From assembly GCF_000633255.1 (NCBI RefSeq), contig NZ_AYMJ01000029.1, positions 62,001-126,000 of the forward strand: a stretch of DNA of 64,000 nt, in the 5' to 3' direction. The notes beneath the pieces were generated by a model that saw nothing but the letters and a program-made list of their open reading frames with translations, did not search any database and was not told the DNA's origin. Below, in pieces: positions 26,265 to 36,804 of the stretch (its first letter is position 1; each line of letters starts with the position of its first letter). The translations under genes were made by a program, and so were the position numbers. Source of the DNA: Pseudomonas sp. H1h. GTDB lineage: Bacteria > Pseudomonadota > Gammaproteobacteria > Pseudomonadales > Pseudomonadaceae.

Positions 26265-26299
26265 TCTCAATAAAGAGACTCGAGTCTCCATAAAAGGAC
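26264..26299 (+). promoter_or_regulatory. Two candidate activator boxes (UAS) for HbcR
   Basis: GTCTCAATAAAGAGAC (26264-26279, perfect inverted repeat) and GTCTCCATAAAAGGAC (26284-26299) lie exactly 20 bp apart, two helical turns. The first begins on the last base of the hbcR stop codon. They lie about 180-215 bp upstream of the sigma-54 promoter, a usual enhancer distance. The binder is inferred. Confidence 0.6.
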
Positions 26300-26310
26300 A
26301 ACAGCCAAAG

Positions 26311-26377
26311 CTTCGCGAGCAAGCCCGCTCCCACAGGGAAATGCATTCCAAGTGTGGGAGCGGGCTTGCTCGCGAAG
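26311..26377. repeat. REP pair lying between activator boxes
   Basis: Inverted REP units CTTCGCGAGCAAGCCCGCTC and its complement enclose a 21-nt spacer. It is placed between the UAS pair and the third box at 26398, and so seems to have inserted into a regulatory region. Confidence 0.9.
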
Positions 26378-26397
26378 ACGTCAGTACATTCAAAAAT

Positions 26398-26413
26398 ATC
26401 TCAGAAAAGAGAC
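26398..26413 (+). promoter_or_regulatory. Third candidate HbcR box
   Basis: ATCTCAGAAAAGAGAC repeats the TCTC-N6-GAGAC arrangement of the boxes at 26264 and 26284. Its centre lies about 70 bp upstream of the -24 element. Confidence 0.55.
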
Positions 26414-26475
26414 AAAACTTCTAAACCGAACGCAAAAGAAAAATAAAAACTTTAGATTTCAATAACTTGATCACC

Positions 26476-26491
26476 TGGCACAGATCTCGCT
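26476..26491 (+). promoter_or_regulatory. Sigma-54 promoter (-24/-12) of the 3-hydroxybutyrate operon
   Basis: TGGCACAGATCTCGCT has GG (26477-26478), a 10-bp spacer and GC (26489-26490), matching TGGCAYR-N4-TTGCW except C for T before GC. It lies 56 bp before the permease ATG and downstream of the activator gene and boxes. Confidence 0.75.
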
Positions 26492-26547
26492 AAAGCCTCT
26501 CCCACACCCGTTTCACCCACAAAAATAACAATCCCTGGAGACACACC

Positions 26548-27939
26548 ATGAGTGTGATCATTGCCTTGGCAGCCCTCGCGCTGCTGATGCTTGCTGCCTA
26601 CCGTGGCTACAGCGTTATCCTCTTCGCCCCGATCGCCGCCCTCGGCGCTGTCCTGCTCACCGACCCGTCCGCCGTCGCCCCTGCATTCACCGGGGTGTTC
26701 ATGGAGAAAATGGTCGGTTTCATCAAACTGTATTTCCCGGTATTCCTGCTCGGCGCCGTGTTCGGCAAGTTGATCGAGTTGTCGGGGTTCTCCCGTTCAA
26801 TCGTGGCCGCGGCCATTCGCCTGCTGGGCACCCGGCAGGCGATGCTGGTGATCGTGCTGGTCTGCGCCCTCCTCACCTATGGCGGCGTGTCGCTATTCGT
26901 CGTGGTGTTTGCGGTTTATCCGTTCGCGGCGGAGATGTTCCGTCAGAGCAATATCCCCAAACGCCTGATCCCGGCGACCATCGCCCTCGGCGCGTTCTCG
27001 TTCACCATGGACGCCCTGCCCGGCACCCCGCAGATCCAGAACATCATCCCCAGCACCTTCTTCAACACCAATGCCTGGGCGGCGCCGTGGCTGGGCCTGA
27101 TCGGCACGATTTTCGTGTTCTGCGCCGGCATGCTGTTCCTGCAGCGCCAACGCAACAAGGCCCAGCGCGCCGGCGAAGGCTATGGCACCGAGTTGCGTAA
27201 CGAACCGGAAACGGCTGAAGACCTGAAGTTGCCAAACCCGTGGGTCGCCCTGTCGCCGCTGTTGGCAGTGGGCATCATGAACCTGCTGTTCACCCAGTGG
27301 ATTCCGCAGTGGTACGGCAAAACCCACAGCCTCGCGTTGCCGGGCATGGCCACGCCAGTAACCACGGAAATCGCCAAGCTGACCGCAATCTGGGCGGTGC
27401 AAGCAGCCTTGCTGATCGGCATCCTGATGGTGCTGGCGTTCGGCTTCAAAGCGATCCGCAGCAAACTCGCCGAAGGCAGCAAAAGTGCGGTCAGCGGTGC
27501 GTTGCTGGCGGCGATGAACACGGCCTCCGAATACGGTTTCGGCGCGGTGATCGCCTCGTTGCCGGGCTTCCTGGTGCTGGCCGACTGGCTCAAGCAAATC
27601 CCCAACCCGCTGGTCAACGAAGCGATCACCGTCACCCTGCTGGCCGGCATCACCGGCTCGGCGTCGGGCGGCATGAGCATTGCGCTGGCGGCGATGTCCG
27701 AGCAGTTCATCACGGCGGCCCACGCGGCGAATATTCCGCTGGAAGTGCTGCACCGCGTGGCGGCAATGGCCAGCGGCGGCATGGACACCCTGCCGCACAA
27801 CGGCGCGGTGATCACCCTGCTGGCCGTTACCGGCCTGACCCACCGCGAAGCCTATAAAGACATTTTCTGTATTACGCTGATCAAGACCCTGGCGGTCTTC
27901 GTAGTGATCGGCACTTTCTACGCCACTGGCATTGTGTGA
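26548..27939 (+). CDS. GntP-family permease, probably for 3-hydroxybutyrate
   Basis: A 463-residue inner-membrane protein with about 12 helices. It opens MSVIIALAALALLMLAAYRG, and contains TYGGVSLFVVVFAVYPFAAE and DALPGTPQIQNIIPSTFF, motifs of the GntP/CitMHS-like carriers. Co-transcription with 3-hydroxybutyrate dehydrogenase (7 bp apart) argues for a short hydroxy- or keto-acid substrate. RBS CTGGAGA precedes ATG 26548. Confidence 0.85.
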   Translation: MSVIIALAALALLMLAAYRGYSVILFAPIAALGAVLLTDPSAVAPAFTGVFMEKMVGFIKLYFPVFLLGAVFGKLIELSGFSRSIVAAAIRLLGTRQAMLVIVLVCALLTYGGVSLFVVVFAVYPFAAEMFRQSNIPKRLIPATIALGAFSFTMDALPGTPQIQNIIPSTFFNTNAWAAPWLGLIGTIFVFCAGMLFLQRQRNKAQRAGEGYGTELRNEPETAEDLKLPNPWVALSPLLAVGIMNLLFTQWIPQWYGKTHSLALPGMATPVTTEIAKLTAIWAVQAALLIGILMVLAFGFKAIRSKLAEGSKSAVSGALLAAMNTASEYGFGAVIASLPGFLVLADWLKQIPNPLVNEAITVTLLAGITGSASGGMSIALAAMSEQFITAAHAANIPLEVLHRVAAMASGGMDTLPHNGAVITLLAVTGLTHREAYKDIFCITLIKTLAVFVVIGTFYATGIV

Positions 27940-27946
27940 GGTATTC

Positions 27947-28720
27947 ATGACCACTCTTTCGGGCAAGACCGCACTGGTTACCGGTTCCACCAGCGGCATT
28001 GGCCTGGGCATCGCCCTGAGCCTGGCCAAGGCTGGCGCCAACCTGATTCTCAACGGTTTCGGTGATGCGTCGAGCGTCATCGCCGAAGTCCGCCAGTTCG
28101 GGGGCAAGGTCGGTCACCACCCTGCAGATGTCAGCGATCCAGTGCAGATTGCCGACATGATCGCCTACGCCGAGCGCGAGTTTGGCGGCGTCGACATTCT
28201 GGTCAACAACGCCGGGATCCAGCATGTGGCGGCCGTGGAAGAGTTCCCGGTGGAGCGCTGGGACTCGATCATCGCGATCAACCTGTCGTCGGTGTTTCAC
28301 AGTACCCGCCTGAGCCTGCCGGGGATGCGCGCCAAAGGCTGGGGGCGGATCGTCAACATTGCCTCGGTGCACGGTCAGGTCGGTTCGACCGGCAAGGCTG
28401 CTTATGTCGCGGCCAAACACGGGGTGATCGGTCTGACCAAAGTGGTCGGGCTGGAGACTGCGACCAGTAATGTCACTTGCAACGCGATCTGCCCGGGCTG
28501 GGTGCTGACGCCGTTGGTGCAAAAACAGATCGACGACCGGGCGGCCAAGGGTGTCGATCCGCAGCAGGCGCAGCATGATCTGTTGGCCGAGAAACAACCG
28601 TCACTGGCGTTCGTCACGCCGCAGCATCTGGGGGAGCTGGTGCTGTTTTTGTGCAGCGAGGCTGGCAGCCAGGTGCGGGGCGCGGCGTGGAATATTGATG
28701 GGGGGTGGTTGGCGCAGTAA
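27947..28720 (+). CDS. 3-hydroxybutyrate dehydrogenase
   Basis: A 257-residue short-chain dehydrogenase that oxidises D-3-hydroxybutyrate to acetoacetate with NAD. The cofactor loop is TGSTSGIGLGIA, NNAG is at about residue 88, and the catalytic Ser, Tyr and Lys are in NIASVHG and AAYVAAKHG. The C-terminus GAAWNIDGGWLAQ is that of BdhA/HbdH enzymes. It is between the permease and the acetoacetyl-CoA synthetase, giving a full route to acetoacetyl-CoA. Confidence 0.92.
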   Translation: MTTLSGKTALVTGSTSGIGLGIALSLAKAGANLILNGFGDASSVIAEVRQFGGKVGHHPADVSDPVQIADMIAYAEREFGGVDILVNNAGIQHVAAVEEFPVERWDSIIAINLSSVFHSTRLSLPGMRAKGWGRIVNIASVHGQVGSTGKAAYVAAKHGVIGLTKVVGLETATSNVTCNAICPGWVLTPLVQKQIDDRAAKGVDPQQAQHDLLAEKQPSLAFVTPQHLGELVLFLCSEAGSQVRGAAWNIDGGWLAQ

Positions 28721-28798
28721 CTTTTCGCACAGAAATCCCCCTTGTGGGTGATGCGTCACCCTGGCGTGTGCATGAACAACAAAACAAGAGGCAAACCA

Positions 28799-30754
<1,956 letters not shown>

Positions 30755-30766
30755 CACGCCATCCCC

Positions 30767-31400
30767 TTGTGGGAGCGGGCTTGCTCGCGAATGCAATCTG
30801 TCAGTTGATAACAATGTGACTGACACACCGCTTTCGCGAGCAAGCCCGCTCCCACAGGGGGTCGTCGGTGGATGGAGAATTCGGGGCTATCCGGGATCTA
30901 GGGTGGGAGTGGGCTTGCTCACGAAGCCGGTGGGTCATCCGGTGAAGATGGCGGCTGAACCGGCGCTTTCGCGAGCAAGCCCGCTCCCACAGGGGGGCGT
31001 CGGTGGATGGTGGATCTGCGGCTGGTCGGGATCAAGGGTGGGAGTGGGCTTGCTCACGAAGGCGGTGTGTCATTCGGTCAAGATGGCGGCTGAACCGGCG
31101 CCTTCGCGAGCAAGCCCGCTCCCACAGGGGGGCGTCGGTGGATGGTGGATCTGCGGCTGGTCGGGATCAAGGGTGGGAGTGGGCTTGCTCACGAAGGCGG
31201 TGGGTCATCCGGTGAAGATGGCGGCTGAACCGGCGCCTTCGCGAGCAAGCCCGCTCCCACAGAGGGTCGTCGGTGGATGGTGGATCTGCGGCTGGTCGGG
31301 ATCAAGCGTGGGAGTGGGCTTGCTCACGAAGGCGGTGTGTCATTCGGTGAAGATGGCGGCTGAACCGGCGCCTTCGCGAGCAAGCCCGCTCCCACAGGGG
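30767..31400. repeat. Tandem array of REP pairs with 135-bp period
   Basis: The sequence CAAGCCCGCTCCCACA recurs at 30841, 30976, 31111, 31246 and 31381, exactly 135 bp apart. Between copies lie an inverted variant GTGGGAGTGGGCTTGCTCAC and a conserved linker with GATGGCGGCTGAACCGGCG. A further normal REP starts the array at 30767. The four units are over 90% alike. An apparent 269-codon ORF across it is an artefact of the repeat. No gene occurs in 30755-31406. Confidence 0.95.
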
Positions 31401-31406
31401 CAAGGG

Positions 31407-32519
31407 TTAATCCATCAGGCCCCAATCCCCCGATGCCGGTGGTGCCGGCGTCGGCGCCGCCTCGGCATGCAGCTTCAGGCGCAGGCGCAGATTGTTTTGT
31501 GAGTCGGCATGCTTGAGCGCCTCGTCTTCGCTGATCACCCCTTCCACCACCAGCGCATACAGCGCAGCGTCGAAGGTCTGCATGCCGACCTCGGCAGATT
31601 TGTCCATGATGCCCTTGAGCTCGCCCAACTCGTTGCGGCGGATCAGGTCGGCAATGGTCGGGGTGCCCAACATGACTTCGACCGCCGCCCGCCGCTGCCC
31701 GTCGAGGGTGCGCACCAGCCGTTGCGAGACAAACGCCTTGAGATTATTGCCCAGCGCATGCAGCAACTGCGGGCGGCGTTCTTCGGGGAACAGATTGACG
31801 ATACGGTCCAGCGCCTGATTGGCGTTGTGCGCGTGCAGTGTCGACAGCACCAGGTGCCCGGTGTCCGCGAACGTCAGGGCATGCTCCATGGTTTCGCGGT
31901 CGCGGATTTCGCCGATCAGCACCACATCCGGCGCTTGGCGCAGGGTGTTTTTCAGCGCGGCCTGGAAACTGCGGGTATCGACCCCGACTTCGCGCTGGTT
32001 GATGATCGAGTGCTTGTGCCGATGGATATACTCCACCGGGTCTTCGATGGTGATGATGTGCCCGCTGCTGTGCCGGTTGCGGTGATCGATCAGCGCGGCC
32101 AGCGAGGTGGACTTGCCGGAGTCGGTGGCGCCGACGAACAGAATCAGCCCTTGCTTGAGCATCACTGTTTCCAGCAGCACCGGAGGCAGCTTGAGGTCTT
32201 CGAAGCGCGGGATATCGAGTTTGACGTTGCGGATCACGATTGACACGTCGTTGCGCTGTTTGAAGATGTTCAGGCGAAAACGCCCGACACCGGTGCGTGA
32301 AATCGCCAGGTTCATTTCCAGTTCCCGATCGAACTCGCGCCGCTGCTCGGCGTCCATCAAGGAGTTGGCGATGGCCTGGACCTCACCCGGTTTGAACGGC
32401 CGCTCGCTGAACGGCGTCAGCACGCCGTCGATGCGAGCGCTGGGCGGCGCGCCGGTGGAGAGGAAAAGGTCAGAGCCGTGCTGGCTCGACAGGCGGATCA
32501 ACAGTGCATCGATTTCCAT
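31407..32519 (-). CDS. PilT/PilU-family type IV pilus retraction ATPase
   Basis: A 370-residue secretion ATPase. The N-terminus is MEIDALLIRLSSQHGSDLFL, as in PilT and PilU. It has Asp-box TIEDPVEYIH, Walker B LIGEIRDRETMEHAL and His-box TGHLVLSTLHAHNA. Walker A reads GATDSGKST, with Asp in place of the usual Gly after Thr. The length (PilU about 382, PilT 344) and the long charged C-terminus favour a PilU-like paralog. No pil neighbours are present, so it may act with pili encoded elsewhere. The frame open to 32771 is not used. Confidence 0.85.
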   Translation of the reverse strand: MEIDALLIRLSSQHGSDLFLSTGAPPSARIDGVLTPFSERPFKPGEVQAIANSLMDAEQRREFDRELEMNLAISRTGVGRFRLNIFKQRNDVSIVIRNVKLDIPRFEDLKLPPVLLETVMLKQGLILFVGATDSGKSTSLAALIDHRNRHSSGHIITIEDPVEYIHRHKHSIINQREVGVDTRSFQAALKNTLRQAPDVVLIGEIRDRETMEHALTFADTGHLVLSTLHAHNANQALDRIVNLFPEERRPQLLHALGNNLKAFVSQRLVRTLDGQRRAAVEVMLGTPTIADLIRRNELGELKGIMDKSAEVGMQTFDAALYALVVEGVISEDEALKHADSQNNLRLRLKLHAEAAPTPAPPASGDWGLMD

Positions 32520-32652
32520 GGCAAAAAGCACCCGCGAAGCATTCAATGAACAGAAATAACCCAGTGTCGTGACGTAATGGGTCATACAGCGTCTACCGCA
32601 AGTGCAAGAATAGTAGACGCCTACGCACTGACCGACGCTCAGGATAGATGTG

Positions 32653-35202
32653 ATGAACGCAGCCCCTTCCCCCGACGACGCCCAAGCCTTGATCGCCCGT
32701 ACCGACTGGAGTCGTACGCCGTTGGGCGCGGCGGGCACCTGGCCACAAAGCCTGCGCACCGCGGTGGACATCGTGATTCACTCGCCGATGCCGATGCTGC
32801 TGTTGTGGGGCGCGCAGCTCACACAGATCTACAACAACGGCTTCGCGATGCTCGCCGGGAGCAAGCATCCGCACGCTTTCGGACAGCCGGCACACCTTAT
32901 ATGGCCGGAACTTCAAGACTTTACCGACCCGATTTATCGAGCCGTCCTACAAGGCCAGGTGCGCACCTACAGCGAGCGGCGATTTACCCTGCAACGCGAA
33001 GGGAAGGAATCCGACTTCTGGCTGGACCTGACCTACAGCCCGATCCGGGACGAGAATGCGCAAGTGGCCGGCATTCTGGTGACCGCCATTGAAACCAACG
33101 AACGCCGACGCATCGCGCTCGAACTGCAACGCCGTTCCGAAGAAAGCCTCAAAGCCCAGCGCAACACTGAAGAACGCCTGCAGCTCGCGCTGGCCGCCAC
33201 CGATGCCGTCGGCACCTGGGACTGGGACATCGGCGAAGACCGCTTCATCGCCGACGCCCATTTCGCCCAGTTGCATGGCATCGATCCGGCTCTGGCCAGC
33301 CAATTGCCGATCAGCGATTACCTGCAAGGCGTGCATCCCGAAGACCGCGCCCTGATCGCCCGCAGCATCAAGCACTGCATCACCCATGGCACCGAATACG
33401 CCGAGGAATATCGTCTGCTGCGCGCCGACGGCGAACTGCGTTGGGTGTTTGCCCGAGGCCGCTGCTACAAGGATCACCACGGGCGCCCGGTACGGTTCCT
33501 CGGGGCCGCACTCGACCTGACCGAGCGTAAACACACCGAGCAGGCGCTGCGCCAAAGCCAGACGGAGTTGCAGCTGATCATCAACGCGATGCCGATCCTC
33601 ATCAGTTACGTTGACCATGAAGAGCGTTTTCGCCTGAACAATGCTGCTTATCTGGACTGGTACGGTCTCACCCCGCAGGAGCTGTATGGCCGTACCATTC
33701 GCGACGTGATCGGCGAAGAAGCCTACTTTTTGCGCGCGCCGTACATCGCCGAAGCGCTGGCCGGGCGACCCTGCTCGTTCAGTCTGTACACCCCCCACCG
33801 TGACGGCAGCAACCGCCATGCGCTGATGAACTACCTGCCGCGCCACGGTGCCGATGGCGCGGTCAACGGTTTCTACATTTTCGTGATCGACGAGACCGAA
33901 CGCAAAAAGACCGAAGAAGCCCTGCGCAATCTCAATGAAACCCTGGAGGAGCGGGTCAGCGCCCGCACCGAACAACTGGCCCAGGCCAATCAGCGACTGC
34001 AGAACGAGATGTTCGAACGCGAGCGCGCCGAAGATGCCTTGCGCCATGCGCAAAAGATGGAAGCGGTCGGCCAGCTCACCGGCGGTATCGCCCACGACTT
34101 CAACAATATGCTGACCGGGATCATCGGCAGTCTCGACCTGATGCAACGCTACATCGCCGACGGCCGCGCCGATGAGATCGGACGTTTCACCGAGGCGGCG
34201 GTGTCGTCGGCCAACCGTGCCGCCGCCCTGACTCATCGCTTGCTGGCGTTCTCCCGCCGACAGTCACTGGACCGCAAGCCCCTCAACGTCAACGAGCTGA
34301 TTCATTCGCTGGAGGACTTGATCCGCCGCACCAAGGGCGACCCGATCGACCTCACACTGCGCTTGGCCGCCAATGTATGGGCGATCAGCACCGATGTCAG
34401 TCAGTTGGAAAACGCCCTGCTCAACCTGGTGATCAACGCCCGGGACGCGATGCCCAATGGCGGCGAACTGCTGATTGAAACCGCCAACGTCTACCTCGAC
34501 GGCAGCGACATCACCACCCTCGAACCGGTCAAGGCCGGCGACTATCTGATGCTGGCGGTCAGCGATAACGGTACCGGCATGACCCCGTCGGTGCGGGCCA
34601 AGGCGTTCGATCCATTCTTCACCACCAAACCGATCGGCCAGGGCACCGGGCTGGGCCTGTCGATGATCTATGGCTTCGCCCAGCAGTCGGGCGGCCATGT
34701 CAGCCTCGACAGCCTGCCCGATCAGGGCACGTGCGTGCGCCTGTACCTGCCGCGCCTGAATCTGCTGGAACCCGAGCAGCCAATCGTGGAAACCCTCAGC
34801 ACCGCGCCGGCTGCCAGGTCCGGGGAAACCGTGGTGGTGGTCGAGGATGACCCAGCGGTGCGCATGCTGGTCCTCGACTTGCTCAAGGAGCTGGGTTACC
34901 TCGCCCACGAAGCCGCCGACGCCAGCGCCGCCCTGCCGCTGCTGGAGTCGGATCTGCGCGTGGACTTGCTGGTAACCGACGTCGGCCTGCCGGGCATGAA
35001 CGGCCGCCAATTGGCGGAAATCGCCCGTCAGCATCGCCCTGGCCTGAAAGTCCTGTTCATGACCGGTTATGCGCAGAAAGCCGCCGAGCGCCAAGGGTTT
35101 CTGGAGGATGGCATGGACATGGTCGCCAAACCGTTTTCGCTTGACGTGCTGGCGAACAAGATCCGCACGATGATCCACCAAACGCCGTCACTTGAGGCAT
35201 AA
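32653..35202 (+). CDS. PAS-containing hybrid sensor histidine kinase
   Basis: An 849-residue cytoplasmic-looking kinase without clear membrane helices. It has an N-terminal PAS/GAF-like region with WSRTPLGAAGTWPQSLRTAV, a PAS plus PAC around residues 180-290 (GTWDWDIGEDRF), and a third PAS at about 295-415. A coiled coil EERVSARTEQLAQANQRLQN leads into the H-box AVGQLTGGIAHDFNNMLTG and an HATPase with NLVINARDAM and GTGLGLSMIYG. A C-terminal receiver has Asp in LLVTDVGLPGMNG. This is the light/redox-type family common in pseudomonads. No response regulator is adjacent. Confidence 0.88.
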   Translation: MNAAPSPDDAQALIARTDWSRTPLGAAGTWPQSLRTAVDIVIHSPMPMLLLWGAQLTQIYNNGFAMLAGSKHPHAFGQPAHLIWPELQDFTDPIYRAVLQGQVRTYSERRFTLQREGKESDFWLDLTYSPIRDENAQVAGILVTAIETNERRRIALELQRRSEESLKAQRNTEERLQLALAATDAVGTWDWDIGEDRFIADAHFAQLHGIDPALASQLPISDYLQGVHPEDRALIARSIKHCITHGTEYAEEYRLLRADGELRWVFARGRCYKDHHGRPVRFLGAALDLTERKHTEQALRQSQTELQLIINAMPILISYVDHEERFRLNNAAYLDWYGLTPQELYGRTIRDVIGEEAYFLRAPYIAEALAGRPCSFSLYTPHRDGSNRHALMNYLPRHGADGAVNGFYIFVIDETERKKTEEALRNLNETLEERVSARTEQLAQANQRLQNEMFERERAEDALRHAQKMEAVGQLTGGIAHDFNNMLTGIIGSLDLMQRYIADGRADEIGRFTEAAVSSANRAAALTHRLLAFSRRQSLDRKPLNVNELIHSLEDLIRRTKGDPIDLTLRLAANVWAISTDVSQLENALLNLVINARDAMPNGGELLIETANVYLDGSDITTLEPVKAGDYLMLAVSDNGTGMTPSVRAKAFDPFFTTKPIGQGTGLGLSMIYGFAQQSGGHVSLDSLPDQGTCVRLYLPRLNLLEPEQPIVETLSTAPAARSGETVVVVEDDPAVRMLVLDLLKELGYLAHEAADASAALPLLESDLRVDLLVTDVGLPGMNGRQLAEIARQHRPGLKVLFMTGYAQKAAERQGFLEDGMDMVAKPFSLDVLANKIRTMIHQTPSLEA

Positions 35203-35241
35203 TCCCGCGCCCCGCCGTCACCCCGTTACAGGTATCGCACG

Positions 35242-35517
35242 ATGAAAGCCCAAGCCCGCCACATTCTGGTGAAAACCGCCGAAGAGGCCGAACAGCTCAA
35301 ACAACGCATTGCCAAGGGCGAAGCGTTCGATGTGCTGGCGAAGAAATATTCGACCTGCCCGTCCGGCAAACGCGGCGGCGATCTGGGTGAAGTGCGGCCG
35401 GGGCAGATGGTCGGCGCGATTGACGCGGTGATTTTCAAGAAGCCGTTGCGCACGGTGCATGGACCGATCAAGAGCAAGTTCGGTTATCACCTGGTCCAGG
35501 TGTTTTACCGCGATTGA
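35242..35517 (+). CDS. Parvulin-type peptidyl-prolyl isomerase, second copy
   Basis: A 91-residue parvulin (ARHILVKTAEEAEQLKQRI, CPSGKRGGDLGEVRPGQMV, SKFGYHLVQVFYRD), about 60% like the copy at 18762. It has no signal peptide. Its last 37 bases and the following REP are repeated 111 bp downstream. Confidence 0.9.
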   Translation: MKAQARHILVKTAEEAEQLKQRIAKGEAFDVLAKKYSTCPSGKRGGDLGEVRPGQMVGAIDAVIFKKPLRTVHGPIKSKFGYHLVQVFYRD

Positions 35518-35536
35518 GTGTTTGGCCTTAGGGCCT

Positions 35537-35711
35537 CTTCGCGAGCAAGCCCGCTCCCACAGTTTGGAATGCGTCACTGTGGGGGCACGTTCGGTTATCA
35601 CTTGGTGCAGGTGTTTTTTCGCGGTTGAGTGTTTGGCTCCAGGGCCTCTTCGCGAGCAGGCTCGTTCCTACAGTTGGAATGCGTCATTGTGGGAGCGGGC
35701 TTGCTCGCGAA
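35537..35711. repeat. REP region with 111-bp duplication of the parvulin 3' end
   Basis: CGGTTATCAC plus the end of the parvulin gene and GAGTGTTTGGC recur at 35481 and 35592, with the REP half following each (35537 and 35649). The second gene-end copy has diverged at several positions and has no start, so it is a non-coding tandem duplication. A full inverted REP closes the region at 35690-35711. Confidence 0.8.
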
Positions 35712-35741
35712 CCGATTGCGCAGCAAACGGCCATTCACCGC

Positions 35742-36674
35742 TTACTTGGGGATCAACGCCCCTGGCACCTGAATCACCCGACTCGCCAGCAAATGCCCCG
35801 CCTCGGCCGCCTCAGCCGGGCAGCCCCCCAGCAAGCGGCTCGCCAGATACGCGGCACTGAACGAATCCCCCGCCGCCGTGGTGTCCACGACCTTCTCGAC
35901 CTTCTGCGCCGGCACTTCGAACGCTTCGCCATCACAGCGAATCAGACACGCCTCAGCACCACGCTTGAGCACCACTTCCGGTGTGCCGACCTGCGCATAA
36001 GCCTCGAACACGGCATCGCAATCAGCAAAATGGAACAGCGCCTGCTCGTCATCCACGGTCAGCAATGCCAGATCGACATGCGGCAACACACTGCGATACG
36101 CCGCCCGAGCCTCTTCCTGCGAGGCCCACAAGCGTGGTCGATAGTTGTTATCGAAGACAATCCGCGCATCGCGCTGCCGGGCCTCGATCAGGGTCTGGAG
36201 CAATCGTTCGCGGCCCTTGGCGCCCAGCACTGCGAGGGTGATACCGCTGAAATACAACACGTCGTAATCCGCCAGCGCGGCCAGAATCGGCTCGGCGGCC
36301 GGTGTAGTGAAGCAGTCGCGCACCGCCGCTTCATTGCGCCAGTAGAGAAAACGACGCTCGCCGTTGGCGTCGGTCTGGATGCAATACAGGCCCGGCAAGC
36401 GACCGGGCAGACGCTGCACCCTTTGCAGGCCAATGCCTTCTTCGGCCCAGCTCTGGCACATGGCGTCGCTGAAGCTGTCGTCACCCAGCGCCGTGACGTA
36501 ATCGACCTGAGCTTTATCGCCGAGGGCGCGGGACAGGTACACCGCCGTGTTCAAGGTGTCACCGCCGAAGCTTTGCTGCAGGCTGCCGTCGGCGCGGTGC
36601 TGGAGTTCGATCATGCACTCACCGATCAGGGCGATGCGCGGGGTGTTCGGGCCCAGGGGGCTGAGGGTGGTCAT
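35742..36674 (-). CDS. kdgK: PfkB-family sugar kinase, probably 2-dehydro-3-deoxygluconokinase
   Basis: A 310-residue carbohydrate kinase with PfkB signature 1 GGDTLNTAVYLSRAL and signature 2 VDTTAAGDSFSAAYLASRL (catalytic Asp and anion-hole Gly-Asp). FLYWRNEAAVRDCF resembles KDG kinases. KDG phosphorylation would feed the Entner-Doudoroff pathway. It is the last gene of the leftward deaminase/ABC run but is separated from the deaminase by a REP pair, so it may be transcribed on its own. The substrate is not certain. Confidence 0.75.
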   Translation of the reverse strand: MTTLSPLGPNTPRIALIGECMIELQHRADGSLQQSFGGDTLNTAVYLSRALGDKAQVDYVTALGDDSFSDAMCQSWAEEGIGLQRVQRLPGRLPGLYCIQTDANGERRFLYWRNEAAVRDCFTTPAAEPILAALADYDVLYFSGITLAVLGAKGRERLLQTLIEARQRDARIVFDNNYRPRLWASQEEARAAYRSVLPHVDLALLTVDDEQALFHFADCDAVFEAYAQVGTPEVVLKRGAEACLIRCDGEAFEVPAQKVEKVVDTTAAGDSFSAAYLASRLLGGCPAEAAEAGHLLASRVIQVPGALIPK

Positions 36675-36715
36675 TGGGTGGGTCTCCAGTTGCTCGATGG
36701 TGTCTGGTCTGGCGC

Positions 36716-36781
36716 CTTCGCGAGCAGGCTCGCTCCCACAGGGAAATGCATTCCAAATGTGGGAGCGGGCTTGCTCGCGAA
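36716..36781. repeat. REP pair between kinase and deaminase
   Basis: TTCGCGAGCAGGCTCGCTCC and GGAGCGGGCTTGCTCGCGAA face each other across a 21-nt spacer. Confidence 0.9.
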
Positions 36782-36804
36782 TGGCTGCACCTCGGTTTCA
36801 GGCC

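Noticed and set aside
30767..31400. Regular repeats suggestive of a CRISPR array
   Set aside because: The period is 135 bp, the spacers are themselves repeated, the repeats are REP palindromes and there are no cas genes.
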